Shown: positions 1-8,033, counted from the stretch's first letter. The stretch is DNA of 26,655 nucleotides from Lachnospiraceae bacterium (GCA_004557975.1 SFEV01000037.1:1-26655); one strand, 5' to 3'. Made by a program: numbers and translations. The notes: a model not told the origin generated them from the sequence alone.

Positions 1-149
1 ATATGTGGAATCGATGGATTGGAAAGTTCCTGATAGACTGGTTCTGGAAGAATAATTCTTCCTCCATAAAGAGTCTGTAAAATATTTATATCATTTATCC
101 ACAGAAAAGCTGACAGACAGTCTGTATCGAAAAACAAATCATCAGTCAT
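1..149 (-). CDS. PIN-like nuclease domain protein, 3' part outside the window
   Basis: An open frame starts at ATG 149-147, inside the last codons of the ImmA gene (8-base overlap), and runs without a stop to the window edge (49 codons visible). A good ribosome binding site (GGAGGAAGG, 8 bases before the ATG) lies within the ImmA coding end, so translation is probably coupled. The visible N-terminus reads MTDDLFFDTDCLSAFL and later LPEPVYQELS. A hydrophobic strand ending in D-T-D/N followed by a helix, then a conserved Glu in a V-x-x-E-L helix, is the hallmark of PIN-domain ribonucleases (acidic residues at about 8, 10 and 43). Established for the family: PIN proteins cut RNA with Mg2+ and often act as toxins. 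That this one does so beside an XRE/ImmA pair is inference. The C-terminal catalytic Asp cannot be checked. Confidence 0.6.
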   Translation of the reverse strand, partial: MTDDLFFDTDCLSAFLWINDINILQTLYGGRIILPEPVYQELSNPSIPH

Positions 150-897
150 TCAGATTTCCTTCCTCCTCGTCAAGATTGTAAACAATATCTGCCCTGAATC
201 CTTCTAATAATAATTCTTCTCTTTTTCCCTCGGAAATCTTATCCTTTTCAGCAAGATACTCAATTTTTCTTACATACTCTCCAGTTGTAAAATATTTTTT
301 TCCTTCTGGTTGTGGTAAATACAATTCTTTTCCATAGCCAAGTCTTGCCGCTTCTCTCGACACTACTATATTCTTGAACGCCTCAGCAGTCCTGGAATCT
401 ATAAATCTATCTTTTTCCAATCTAAAAATCATTGCCATATGGCTGATCTGAAAAAACTGTTCCGCATCTATCACCCGTCCTAAACTCCATTTTGACAAAA
501 ATTTGTTTGAGAACTGAAATAACGCATCATATGGCATCAGTAAATATCCGGCAAACATATCGGCTTCTTTTTCTGAATACGACTTATCCTCTCCCATACT
601 CATATCACAAATCACACGACCATTAATATCTTCATAAAGGATATGATACAACTCATGTGCCAAAGTAAAACGTTGCCTGCCAAATGAAGTAGACGAATTT
701 ATACATATTACAATATCGTCATCAACTCTGGTACACATACCACTTATTCTACTTGAAAGTGGGTATCTGACAATTGTAATTTTCTTTTCTTTCCATCCAT
801 TTACAATCGCAAAAATATCAATGGGTGAATAACTGTCCTCTCCCCACTGTCTTCTCGTTTCCAAAGCCAATGAATTCAATTCCTGTGCAGATCTCAT
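142..897 (-). CDS. ImmA/IrrE-family zinc metallopeptidase
   Basis: 251 residues from ATG 897, which is preceded by GGAGAGG at 6 bases. A TTG 15 bases further upstream is less likely. The zinc motif HELYH sits at about residues 81-85 and is followed by E-A-D-x-F-A (about residue 115), the helix that supplies the third ligand in this family. The N-terminal half has the ImmA/IrrE layout of a short helical entry, a beta hairpin, then the HExxH helix. Known family members (ImmA of ICEBs1, IrrE of Deinococcus) cleave a partner XRE-type repressor to relieve repression. The XRE gene lies 1 base upstream, so that repressor is the likely substrate (inference). The gene is noticeably AT-rich compared with the rest of the window. 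The PIN-like gene overlaps its end by 8 bases, making a three-gene unit. Confidence 0.85.
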   Translation of the reverse strand: MRSAQELNSLALETRRQWGEDSYSPIDIFAIVNGWKEKKITIVRYPLSSRISGMCTRVDDDIVICINSSTSFGRQRFTLAHELYHILYEDINGRVICDMSMGEDKSYSEKEADMFAGYLLMPYDALFQFSNKFLSKWSLGRVIDAEQFFQISHMAMIFRLEKDRFIDSRTAEAFKNIVVSREAARLGYGKELYLPQPEGKKYFTTGEYVRKIEYLAEKDKISEGKREELLLEGFRADIVYNLDEEEGNLND

Positions 898-898
898 T

Positions 899-1234
899 TT
901 ATTCCTCTCCAATCATTTCATTCATATAGCGTATATTCATCGCAATCTTATTTACTGCTGCTATACTTTGAAGATCCTCCGTTTGAATACTATTTGCTCT
1001 AAAAGCAAAATTCAGAGGTATATAGTCACTGCTTTTACCAAGGAGATAATCTTCACTGCACCCAAATAAACTGCAGATTTTGTCAATCAAAGTAACACTA
1101 AGTGCTCTGGTGCCATTTTCAAGTTTTGTAATCATACTTTGATCAACATTTAAGTACTTAGCCAACTGGTCTTGTGTTAGTTTACTATCCTTTCTGAGTT
1201 TTTTTAATCTGACACTTGCTTCCACCTGCGCCAT
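899..1234 (-). CDS. XRE-family helix-turn-helix repressor
   Basis: 111 residues from ATG 1234. This start is preferred over three upstream in-frame starts because AGGAGGGG lies 5-6 bases before it. The helix-turn-helix covers residues about 8-62 (KLRKDSKLTQDQLAKYLNV, then SMITKLENGTRALS), followed by the usual SEDYLLG end of a Cro/CI-type domain. The C-terminal 40 residues (LNFAFRA...EDLQSIAAVNKIAMNIRYM) resemble the tail seen in XRE proteins paired with ImmA/IrrE peptidases. It probably represses its own promoter (1268-1296) and is inactivated by the ImmA protein encoded 1 base downstream. The function is inferred from the gene pair; the DNA-binding fold is clear. Confidence 0.85.
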   Translation of the reverse strand: MAQVEASVRLKKLRKDSKLTQDQLAKYLNVDQSMITKLENGTRALSVTLIDKICSLFGCSEDYLLGKSSDYIPLNFAFRANSIQTEDLQSIAAVNKIAMNIRYMNEMIGEE

Positions 1235-1267
1235 ATCTACCCCTCCTTTTTCCTTCATGATGCTACC

Positions 1268-1296
1268 AGTATACATCAAGTATGTCATATTTTCAA
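1268..1296 (-). promoter_or_regulatory. Sigma-A promoter of the XRE-ImmA-PIN cassette
   Basis: On the minus strand TTGAAA (1291-1296) is followed by a 17-base spacer and TATACT (1268-1273), close to the vegetative consensus and 34 bases upstream of the XRE start. The spacer holds a short imperfect dyad (ACAT, 5 bases, ATGT) that could be the XRE operator, but it is too short to be sure. The promoter makes the cassette an independent transcription unit. Confidence 0.65.
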
Positions 1297-1351
1297 TGCT
1301 TTTATTTGTACATTTTATGACTATGTCAGGCGGATGTTCACAATCGCTGCG

Positions 1352-1894
1352 CTACTTGCTATTAACCGAATAACTGTCATATTCCTTCAGCGCCCTGCGC
1401 CTCTCTCTGTAGTCCGGAAGCTCTGCCTCCACAATTCTCCAGAAGGATGCCGAGTGATTCATTTCCCGACGGTGTGCCAGCTCGTGCACGACCACATAGT
1501 CCAGAATTTCCCGCGGCATCAGTATAAGCTTCCAGTTGAAATTGAGATTCCCCTTGCTGCTGCAGCTTCCCCACCGCGTTTTCTGTTCTCTTATGCAGAT
1601 GCGACCGTACGTTACACCCATACGCTGCGCGTAATAAGAAACACGCTGTGGAATATATGTTTTCGCCCTTTCCATGCCATCTGCCCGCTCCTGCTCCGTT
1701 ATCACATGCCTGTTCTGCATTGTTTTTTTCTGCTTTTCCCGTCTGTCATCAATCCACGGCCGGCTCTTTTCGACGAACTCTTCGATTCGGTACAGGGGCA
1801 GCCTGAGCGGAGCGCGGACAATGACATTGCCTTCCCCGTCAAGTGAAAGGGAGATAGTTTTTCTTTTTGACCGGATCAGTGTGTACTCTTCCAT
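1352..1894 (-). CDS. YgjP/SprT-like M48-type zinc metalloprotease
   Basis: 180 residues from ATG 1894, preceded by GAGG at 9 bases; an upstream ATG at 1927 has no ribosome binding site. The C-terminal half carries HELAHRREMNHSASFW, i.e. HExxH plus a downstream His as third zinc ligand, with the preceding RWGSCSSKGNLNFNW and ILDYVVVHELAH blocks typical of the YgjP (DUF45) family. The N-terminal half is the small beta domain of this family (RSKRKTISLSL, then a VRAPLR block). There are no signal peptide or membrane segments, so it should be cytoplasmic. The physiological substrate is not known from the sequence. It is followed by the separately promoted XRE cassette and preceded by the prsA terminator and a dispersed repeat, so it is probably transcribed alone. 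No clear promoter was found. Confidence 0.8.
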   Translation of the reverse strand: MEEYTLIRSKRKTISLSLDGEGNVIVRAPLRLPLYRIEEFVEKSRPWIDDRREKQKKTMQNRHVITEQERADGMERAKTYIPQRVSYYAQRMGVTYGRICIREQKTRWGSCSSKGNLNFNWKLILMPREILDYVVVHELAHRREMNHSASFWRIVEAELPDYRERRRALKEYDSYSVNSK

Positions 1895-1993
1895 TTTTAC
1901 GGACCTCATTTCCCCAAATTTCATCATCGGCTAACTCACGACTACAGTCCCAAGAATACGCCGATTATTTTTCAAGAATGCCACCGGGATTTC

Positions 1994-2045
1994 CGCACAT
2001 TCTGTGCGAAAACACCCTGCGAAACAGTGGCACGTGAACAGTAAC
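1994..2045 (-). repeat. Dispersed intergenic repeat, copy A
   Basis: Reading on the minus strand from 2045, 52 bases match copy B (9555-9606, plus strand) at 44 positions, and the first 27 match copy D (19020-19046) at 23. The unit begins GTTACTGTTCACGTGCC and ends in a hairpin with arms CGCACA and TGTGCG around GAA. It lies immediately after the prsA terminator. No coding potential is evident. Confidence 0.6.
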
Positions 2046-2046
2046 G

Positions 2047-2080
2047 AAAAGGGACTCCGCATTCTCTGCCAAAGTCCCTT
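2047..2080 (-). terminator. Rho-independent terminator after the prsA-like gene
   Basis: On the minus strand AAGGGACT (2080-2073) pairs with AGTCCCTT (2056-2049) around a 16-base loop, followed by TTTTC. The stem is 8 perfect base pairs and starts about 72 bases after the stop codon. The U-tract is short, so efficiency is uncertain. Confidence 0.6.
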
Positions 2081-2151
2081 AAACTATCTTCATATTTTAC
2101 TGATGCGACAAACAATCCAGATCCGCTTCACTTCCGTGCGAATCCTGCTGC

Positions 2152-3705
2152 TTATTCTGTCACTGCCTCTGTGGCAGCCTCACTTCCAGCTTCCGTTGCT
2201 GCTTCTGTCTCTGCTTCACCGGCATTCTCCGTTGCAGCCTCTGTGGCAGCCTCACTTCCGGCCTCTGTCGCTGCTTCCGTTGCTGCTTCGCTTCCGGCCT
2301 CTGTCGCTGCTTCCGTTGCTGCTTCGCTTCCGGCCTCTGTCACCGATTCTGTCTCAGCTTCAGTTGCCGCTTCCGTCTCAAGTGTCAGAGAGAAATCGAA
2401 CACGATCTGTGCCAGAAGTTCATCATTTGTGGTGATCTCTGCTTCTTCTTCCCACTGCTCGTACAGTTCTGCAATGCGGTCACGCTTTCTCTCCTCAACG
2501 ATGTCTTCCTTCTCAGCGTCCGTTGCCTCGCGGTCAAGCTGTGTCACAAGCTTCACTACATAGTAGCCTGTGGATGTCTCAACTGGCTCTTCGATCAGTG
2601 TATCGTCTGCAACGCCTTCTGTAGCGGTGAGCAGTCCCTCGGCAACCGTTGTGTCATCAGCACCGAATGTCATCTCATGTGCTGAGAGATCCGGGTCAAC
2701 AGACTGTACAGCCGCCTCAAAATCTTCACCTGCTTTTATCTTCTCGATGGCTTCCATTGCCTTCGCGTATGCTTCTTCTTTTGCAGCGACCATGGCCGGA
2801 TCTTCCGTCTCTGTCTCTTCTTCCGTAGCCGGTTCTGATGCATCCTCAGTACCTGCTTCTGTGGAAGATTCTGTTGCATCCGCTGCCTCTGTGGAAGATT
2901 CGCTGCCTGCCTCTGTCACTGCTTCCGTCTCTGTCTCAGCTGCAGCCTGGGTCTTTGTCGTCTCATTTTCTGTGAGAACTGCAGTCTCAGCCTCAGTCTC
3001 GGCTGCCTCTGACACGGCTTCCGTAGCTGCCTCAGTACCTGCCTCTGATGCTGCTTCTGTGGAAGCCTCGCTGCCTGCCTCTGTCACTGCTTCGCTTCCG
3101 CCCTCTGTGGAAGCTTCAGTCTCGCTCTCTGTCTGAGCGGTAAACAGTGTATACTGAATCTTTCTCTGTGCCGCTTCCTCGTCAGATACTTCTGTATCGA
3201 CATCTGCTGACATTGCCGGTTCCATCTTCGTCTGAATCGTTACCAGCTCGAGATAACGCTCTACTGTTTCCTGGGTAGCACCCATCTTCTCAAGTACTTC
3301 TTCGCCGTTGGATTCAATAAATGATGTGGCTGCTTCAGTAATCGCCGCCTTCTCCTCGTCTGTCAGAGAAACGCCGTACTCTTCCATCTTCTGCTCAGCA
3401 AGTACCATCTCCTTCAGAGAAGAAATGTTCTCCTCCTTCATCATGCCGCCAAGCGTCGTCCCTGCTTCATCGATTGCCTGATTCATGGCATTGGATCCGA
3501 AGTATGCATTATAAAAGCTCTCCGTAGCTGCCTGCATATAGTGCGTCATAAACTTCACAACGCCTGCTGAAACCTCTGTTCCGTTGACAGTGATCGCCGC
3601 TGCCGTCTCATCAAATGTGTCCTTCTTGGAGCAGCCTGCAAGTGATGTCATGGCCAGGCACGCACTCAATCCGAACACTGCTGCTTTTTTCAGTCCTTTT
3701 TTCAT
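2152..3705 (-). CDS. PrsA-like lipoprotein with parvulin-type domain and very long EAT-rich repeats
   Basis: 517 residues from ATG 3705 (GGAGG at 5 bases). The signal peptide ends in the lipobox LAGC (Cys at about residue 24), so it is a membrane-anchored lipoprotein outside the cell. Residues about 35-190 form a SurA/PrsA-like helical N-domain. A parvulin-like domain then starts (RKIQYTLF) but is interrupted by about 108 residues rich in Glu, Ala, Thr and Ser (2807-3132). It resumes with AAKEEAYAKAMEAIEKIKAG and ends GYYVVKL. A second repeat tail of about 78 residues (2152-2385) is built of 12-residue EAGSEAATEAAT units. PrsA proteins fold secreted proteins. The two His residues normally found in the active parvulin core appear to be Tyr here, so chaperone activity without isomerase activity is possible (inference). 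It lies 128 bases after mfd, with its own promoter. Confidence 0.75.
   Translation of the reverse strand: MKKGLKKAAVFGLSACLAMTSLAGCSKKDTFDETAAAITVNGTEVSAGVVKFMTHYMQAATESFYNAYFGSNAMNQAIDEAGTTLGGMMKEENISSLKEMVLAEQKMEEYGVSLTDEEKAAITEAATSFIESNGEEVLEKMGATQETVERYLELVTIQTKMEPAMSADVDTEVSDEEAAQRKIQYTLFTAQTESETEASTEGGSEAVTEAGSEASTEAASEAGTEAATEAVSEAAETEAETAVLTENETTKTQAAAETETEAVTEAGSESSTEAADATESSTEAGTEDASEPATEEETETEDPAMVAAKEEAYAKAMEAIEKIKAGEDFEAAVQSVDPDLSAHEMTFGADDTTVAEGLLTATEGVADDTLIEEPVETSTGYYVVKLVTQLDREATDAEKEDIVEERKRDRIAELYEQWEEEAEITTNDELLAQIVFDFSLTLETEAATEAETESVTEAGSEAATEAATEAGSEAATEAATEAGSEAATEAATENAGEAETEAATEAGSEAATEAVTE
2261..2332. repeat. Perfect 36-base tandem repeat in the prsA-like gene
   Basis: Two identical 36-base units, 2261-2296 and 2297-2332, lie head to tail, with degenerate partial units on both sides (from about 2190 and from 2333). 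Each unit encodes 12 residues (EAGSEAATEAAT class), so gain or loss of units keeps the frame. It is a coding minisatellite with no spacers. Confidence 0.9.
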
Positions 3706-3742
3706 TATATCCTCCATTCTGCGTCCCCTCAGGGCGCAAACA

Positions 3743-3776
3743 GGGAGACAGATAAACCCCTTATTCTCTGTCTCTC
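3743..3776 (-). other. Hairpin in the leader between mfd and the prsA-like gene
   Basis: GGGAGACAGA (3743-3752) pairs with TCTGTCTC-T-C (3767-3776), a 10-base-pair stem with one G-T pair and a 14-base loop. It lies downstream of the predicted prsA-like promoter and ahead of the start codon. No T-run follows on either strand, so it is more likely a leader structure or stabiliser than a terminator for mfd. Confidence 0.5.
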
Positions 3777-3797
3777 CTGCAATAAACTCATTTCTTT

Positions 3798-3826
3798 ATT
3801 ATAATCGCTTTTCCAATATCCCGCAA
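3798..3826 (-). promoter_or_regulatory. Probable promoter of the prsA-like gene
   Basis: On the minus strand a perfect TATAAT (3798-3803) lies 17 bases after TTGCGG (3821-3826). The -35 is weak (3 of 6) but the spacing is ideal. It would give a leader of about 85 bases containing the hairpin at 3743-3776. Confidence 0.5.
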
Positions 3827-3845
3827 TAGAAACATTTTGAAAGTT

Positions 3846-6800
3846 TTATGAATCTCCGCACAGCGTTCCTACTGCCTCCAGCAGTTCTTTGACGCACATC
3901 ATCACATCGTCGGTCTCCCGGCCGCCGCGCCGCGGGCGCACATACGTAAAGTAGGGATTTTTGTCGATTGTGAATTTCAGTTTTCCCTTATAGGTTTTCA
4001 GCAGACTGTCGATCTTCGTGGTATCAATCTGTGCCTTTTCATACATGACAAGTCGGACCTCGTCACCCTTCTGCGTCACCTCCGTCAGCCATGCGCTGTG
4101 GGCCATGGCCCGCAGTCTGGCAATCATCAGCAGATTCTGCACAGAGCGCGGCGGCTCTCCGAAGCGATCCATCAGCTCCTCCAGCATGTCATCATACTCT
4201 TCCTCCGTCTGAATGGCCGCGATCCGCTTGTATACGTCAAGCTTCTGGTACTCATTTTTAATGTAGCGCTCCGGAATAAAGGCATCCACATCGATGTCCA
4301 GCACCGTATCAAAATTTTCCTGCACGGTCGTCTGGCCCTGCAGCTCCCTGACAGACTCATTCAGGAGCTTGCAGTACAGGTCGTAGCCGACTGCTTCCAT
4401 GTGACCATGCTGCTCGCTGCCCAGCAGATTGCCTGCGCCGCGGATTTCCAGATCGCGCATCGCAATCTTAAAGCCGCTGCCAAGCTCTGTAAATTCCCGG
4501 ATTGCGGAGAGGCGTTTCTCCGCCACCTCCCTGAGCATCTTGTTGCGGCGGTACATCAGAAATGCGTACGCCGTGCGGTTGGACCGCCCGACTCTTCCGC
4601 GAAGCTGATAGAGCTGTGACAGTCCCATGGTGTCAGCATCGTGGACAATCATGGTGTTGGCGTTGGAGATGTCGAGACCTGTCTCGATAATCGTCGTCGT
4701 CACCAGCACATCGATATCTCCGTTGATAAAGTCGAACATGATGCGTTCCAGCTCGTGTTCTTTCATCTGACCGTGGGCAAAAGCCACATTTGCCTGAGGA
4801 ACCAGGGCTGCGACTGTATTTGCCATCTCAACAATCGTATTGACCCGGTTGTATACGTAATAGACCTGCCCGCCCCTTGCAAGCTCACGGCTGATCGCCT
4901 CGCGGACCATTTCTTCGTTGTATTCCATCACATACGTCTGAATCGGAACGCGCTCCTGAGGCGCCTCCTCCAGCACACTCATATCGCGGATTCCCACCAG
5001 ACTCATATGCAGCGTCCGCGGGATCGGCGTTGCTGTCAGCGTCAGAACGTCGATGTCCGTCTTCAGCTGCTTGATTTTCTCCTTGTGAGTCACGCCGAAA
5101 CGCTGCTCCTCATCAATAATCAGCAGCCCCAGATCCTTATACTGTACGTCCTTCGACAGAAGGCGATGGGTACCGATCACAATGTCCACCAGTCCCTTCT
5201 GCAGATCCGTGATCGTCTTTTTCTGCTCCGTCGGCGAACGGAAGCGGCACAGCAGATCGACGCGGACCGGAAATTCTTTCATTCTCTGCACGAAGGTATT
5301 GTAATGCTGCTGGGCCAGAATCGTTGTCGGCACCAGGTAAGCCACCTGCTTGCCGTCCTGAACTGCCTTGAACGCGGCGCGGATGGCGATCTCGGTCTTG
5401 CCGTAGCCCACATCTCCGCAGACCAGACGGTCCATGATTTTGCTGCTCTCCATATCCTGCTTGACGGCATCAATGGCCAGGAGCTGATCCTCCGTCTCTT
5501 CAAAGGGGAACATCTCCTCAAATTCCTGCTGCCAGACGGTATCTTTCCCGTACACAAAGCCATCCTTTCGCTGGCGCTGTGCATACAGCTTCACAAGATC
5601 CTGGGCAATCGCCTTTACTGCCGTCCTGACCCGCGATTTTGTGCGGTTCCACTCCTGCGTCCCCAGCTTGTTCAGCTTCGGCACCCTGGCGTCGCTGTCA
5701 GCATATTTCTGAATCACATCGAGCTGAGTCGCCGGAACGTAAAGGTTGCTGCCTCCGGCGTACTCAATCTTCATGTAATCCTTCGTCACCTTATCGACCA
5801 CGACCTTCTCGATTCCCTTATACACGCCAAGGCCATGATTTTCATGAACGACAAAATCTCCCACTGAGAGCTCCGTAAAGCTGCTGATCTGTTTGCCTTC
5901 ATACCGTCTCTGTTTTTTCTTTTTCTTTTTTTCCTGACCGAAAATATCACTCTCTGTGATCACGACAAATTTGATCAGAGGATACTCGTAGCCGCGCAGC
6001 GCACTGCCGTAGGTAATCAGCACTTCCCCCGGCCTGACTTCCCTCTCCTCATCTTCAGTGTAAAAGCTGGCCAGCCCCTGTTCCAGAAGATCGCCCGCGA
6101 GACGCTTTCCCCTCGTCCTGGACGCTGCCAGCAGAATCACCCGGTAACCTTCCCGCTTCCATCGCATCAGATCCCTGACCAGAAATTCAAAGCTGTTGTT
6201 GTAGGGATTTACAGAGCGGACCGTCAGGCTGAATTTCCCCGACACGTTCCAGGGGGATTTCGCATTTTCCAGCGTGCACAATCCCACCGCATTTCTGCGG
6301 CAGATGGCTGCTGCTGTCTCCTGGTGTGAAAACAGCAGCTCCGTCTGCCCCGGCAGCACGTAGCCCTTCTCCAGGCGGTGCCGCATGCTCTCGGAAAATT
6401 CCAGTTCCACCGCCTGCCCCGATTCCAGCAGCCGGTTCGGCTCATCGAGAAAAATCAGCGTGTGCCTCGTATCAAAATAATCAGGGAAGGATGTCCTTCC
6501 CGGAATAAAATAGTCGATAAAGCCCTCCATGGAAAGCGGCTCACCAAGCTCCTCAATCTGGTCGCGGCAGTCGGAAAGCAGGTTCCGGATGCGGGTCGCT
6601 TCCTCCATCTTTCCACCGTCCCGAAACAGTTTTTCCGCCTTTTTCGCCTCTTTTTCCAGACGCTCAAGAGCTGTCCTGCGCATCCTGTCATCCGGAATCA
6701 GTTCCGCGGCAGGATAAATACACACGGAATCCAGATTTTCAATGGAGCGCTGGCTCTCCACATCGAAGCTGCGGATCGAATCCACTTCCTCCCCCCACAG

Positions 6801-7445
6801 CTCGACGCGGACCGGATTTTCCTCCGTCAGCGGGAAAATATCAATGATTCCTCCGCGGATCGCAAACTGGCCCGGTCCTTCCACCTGCCCGGTCCGCTCG
6901 TATCCAAGCCGGACCAGCTCCTGCTTCAGCTGCTCTGTATCAATCTCACAGCCCCCGTCAATCTCCATAATATGATCCATCCACTCTGCAAAAGGAACAA
7001 GATGGTTCATGCACGCTGCCATCGTAGTGACCACCGTCACATCCTTCTTCTCGACCAGCGCCCGGAACACCTCAATCCGCTGCTTTTCCAGCAGATTGCT
7101 GTGGATATCCGCCTGAAAAAAAATCAGGTCCTTTGCCGGAAAGTACAGAACGTCCCGGTCAAAGAATCTGTAGTTCTCATAAATCTCCTTCGCTCTCAGA
7201 TCACTGTACGTGATAATCAGTGACGCAAAGCGCGCCTGCTCTCCCTGCGTGCTCTCTGAAGCGCTGTTTTTCCTCCGAATATCGTGCACCGCCCTGCGGT
7301 GTTCCTCCCCGGCACAGTAGATAAAATGTGATTTCTGAGAGTCAATACAGCCGGTCACCTGAAGCATCCCCCGGTTCCCGGCTATCTTTCTGCTTATCTC
7401 CTCAAACTCCCCCAGCTGCTGCATGGGTGACAAAAATGCCTTCAT
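3846..7445 (-). CDS. mfd: Transcription-repair coupling factor Mfd
   Basis: 1199 residues, full length for the family. Mfd removes RNA polymerase stalled at DNA damage and recruits UvrA. Seen in order: UvrB-homology N-terminal module (to about residue 350), the RNA polymerase-interacting CarD-like domain starting FVVHENHGLGVYKG (about residue 530), then an SF2 translocase with Walker A GDVGYGKTEIA (about 677) and DEEQ box IIDEEQRFG (about 776). RecG-like motifs TATPIPRTL and GLDISNANT and the QLRGRVGRS motif VI follow, with a C-terminal TRCF domain at the end. A lysine-rich linker (about 505-515) precedes the CarD-like domain. ATG 7445 has AAGGA at 9 bases. It is 18 bases after pth, the pth-mfd order also known in Bacillus, so they are probably co-transcribed. 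Confidence 0.97.
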   Translation of the reverse strand: MKAFLSPMQQLGEFEEISRKIAGNRGMLQVTGCIDSQKSHFIYCAGEEHRRAVHDIRRKNSASESTQGEQARFASLIITYSDLRAKEIYENYRFFDRDVLYFPAKDLIFFQADIHSNLLEKQRIEVFRALVEKKDVTVVTTMAACMNHLVPFAEWMDHIMEIDGGCEIDTEQLKQELVRLGYERTGQVEGPGQFAIRGGIIDIFPLTEENPVRVELWGEEVDSIRSFDVESQRSIENLDSVCIYPAAELIPDDRMRRTALERLEKEAKKAEKLFRDGGKMEEATRIRNLLSDCRDQIEELGEPLSMEGFIDYFIPGRTSFPDYFDTRHTLIFLDEPNRLLESGQAVELEFSESMRHRLEKGYVLPGQTELLFSHQETAAAICRRNAVGLCTLENAKSPWNVSGKFSLTVRSVNPYNNSFEFLVRDLMRWKREGYRVILLAASRTRGKRLAGDLLEQGLASFYTEDEEREVRPGEVLITYGSALRGYEYPLIKFVVITESDIFGQEKKKKKKQRRYEGKQISSFTELSVGDFVVHENHGLGVYKGIEKVVVDKVTKDYMKIEYAGGSNLYVPATQLDVIQKYADSDARVPKLNKLGTQEWNRTKSRVRTAVKAIAQDLVKLYAQRQRKDGFVYGKDTVWQQEFEEMFPFEETEDQLLAIDAVKQDMESSKIMDRLVCGDVGYGKTEIAIRAAFKAVQDGKQVAYLVPTTILAQQHYNTFVQRMKEFPVRVDLLCRFRSPTEQKKTITDLQKGLVDIVIGTHRLLSKDVQYKDLGLLIIDEEQRFGVTHKEKIKQLKTDIDVLTLTATPIPRTLHMSLVGIRDMSVLEEAPQERVPIQTYVMEYNEEMVREAISRELARGGQVYYVYNRVNTIVEMANTVAALVPQANVAFAHGQMKEHELERIMFDFINGDIDVLVTTTIIETGLDISNANTMIVHDADTMGLSQLYQLRGRVGRSNRTAYAFLMYRRNKMLREVAEKRLSAIREFTELGSGFKIAMRDLEIRGAGNLLGSEQHGHMEAVGYDLYCKLLNESVRELQGQTTVQENFDTVLDIDVDAFIPERYIKNEYQKLDVYKRIAAIQTEEEYDDMLEELMDRFGEPPRSVQNLLMIARLRAMAHSAWLTEVTQKGDEVRLVMYEKAQIDTTKIDSLLKTYKGKLKFTIDKNPYFTYVRPRRGGRETDDVMMCVKELLEAVGTLCGDS

Positions 7446-7463
7446 AAGATTGTTTCCTTTTCG

Positions 7464-8033
7464 CTATTTGCTCCGATTATACTCATTCATCACCGTTTCC
7501 GGCTCCTCCGTCAGCAGCTTCGCCGCAGCCTGCGCTGCGCGCCCGAAAGCATCCTCCATCACAGACCATTCTTCCTTTGAAAAATGGCCCAGCACATAAT
7601 CTGCCAGATCATACCCCGCCGGCTTCTCCCCGACTCCGATCTTCACCCGCAGAAACACCTGTGTGCCCAGATGCTGAATAATACTCTTGATACCGTTGTG
7701 TCCGCCTGCGCTTCCCTTTGTCCGGATCCGAAGCTTGCCCGGCTCCAGACTGATATCATCGTACAGCACAATCAGCTCCTGCTCAGGATCAGTTTTATAA
7801 AAATCACAGGCCGCCCGGATGCTTTCTCCGCTCAAATTCATATACGTCTGGGGTTTCAGAAGAAGCACCTTCTGTCCGTCAATCACACCGCTTCCGCACA
7901 GCGCCTGAAATTTCTTATTCACAATGGAAATCCGATACCGGTCCGCCAGACGGTCAATTGCCTCAAATCCCGCATTATGCCGCGAATGCTCATACTGCCT
8001 TCCCGGATTTCCAAGTCCCGCAATAATATACAT
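7464..8033 (-). CDS. pth: Peptidyl-tRNA hydrolase
   Basis: 189 residues from ATG 8033 (GGGAG at 5 bases), the normal Pth length and start (MYIIAGLGNPG). It releases tRNA from prematurely dropped peptidyl-tRNA. Family residues are visible: Asn in GLGNPG, His in SRHNAGF, the KPQTYMNLSG loop, and DDISLEPGKLRIR with GSAGGHNGIKSI. The frame stays open upstream to a GTG at 8150 that overlaps the murF stop. That would add 39 lysine-rich residues not typical of Pth, and it lacks a good ribosome binding site, so I prefer the shorter form. Neighbours are murF (113 bases upstream) and mfd (18 bases downstream), probably one transcript. Confidence 0.95.
   Translation of the reverse strand: MYIIAGLGNPGRQYEHSRHNAGFEAIDRLADRYRISIVNKKFQALCGSGVIDGQKVLLLKPQTYMNLSGESIRAACDFYKTDPEQELIVLYDDISLEPGKLRIRTKGSAGGHNGIKSIIQHLGTQVFLRVKIGVGEKPAGYDLADYVLGHFSKEEWSVMEDAFGRAAQAAAKLLTEEPETVMNEYNRSK

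Noticed and set aside
2190..2345. Regular 36-base repeats that could suggest a CRISPR array
   Set aside because: Units are directly adjacent with no spacers, are in frame and encode the lipoprotein tail.
2171..3136. Plus-strand frames rich in Ala/Ser/Val opposite the prsA-like gene
   Set aside because: They are the complement of the EAT repeats (SVAAS for TEAAT). No ribosome site or signal peptide.
4641..5867. 408-codon plus-strand frame opposite mfd
   Set aside because: It is antisense to clearly conserved Mfd motifs; composition is His/Arg/Leu-rich as expected for a mirror frame.
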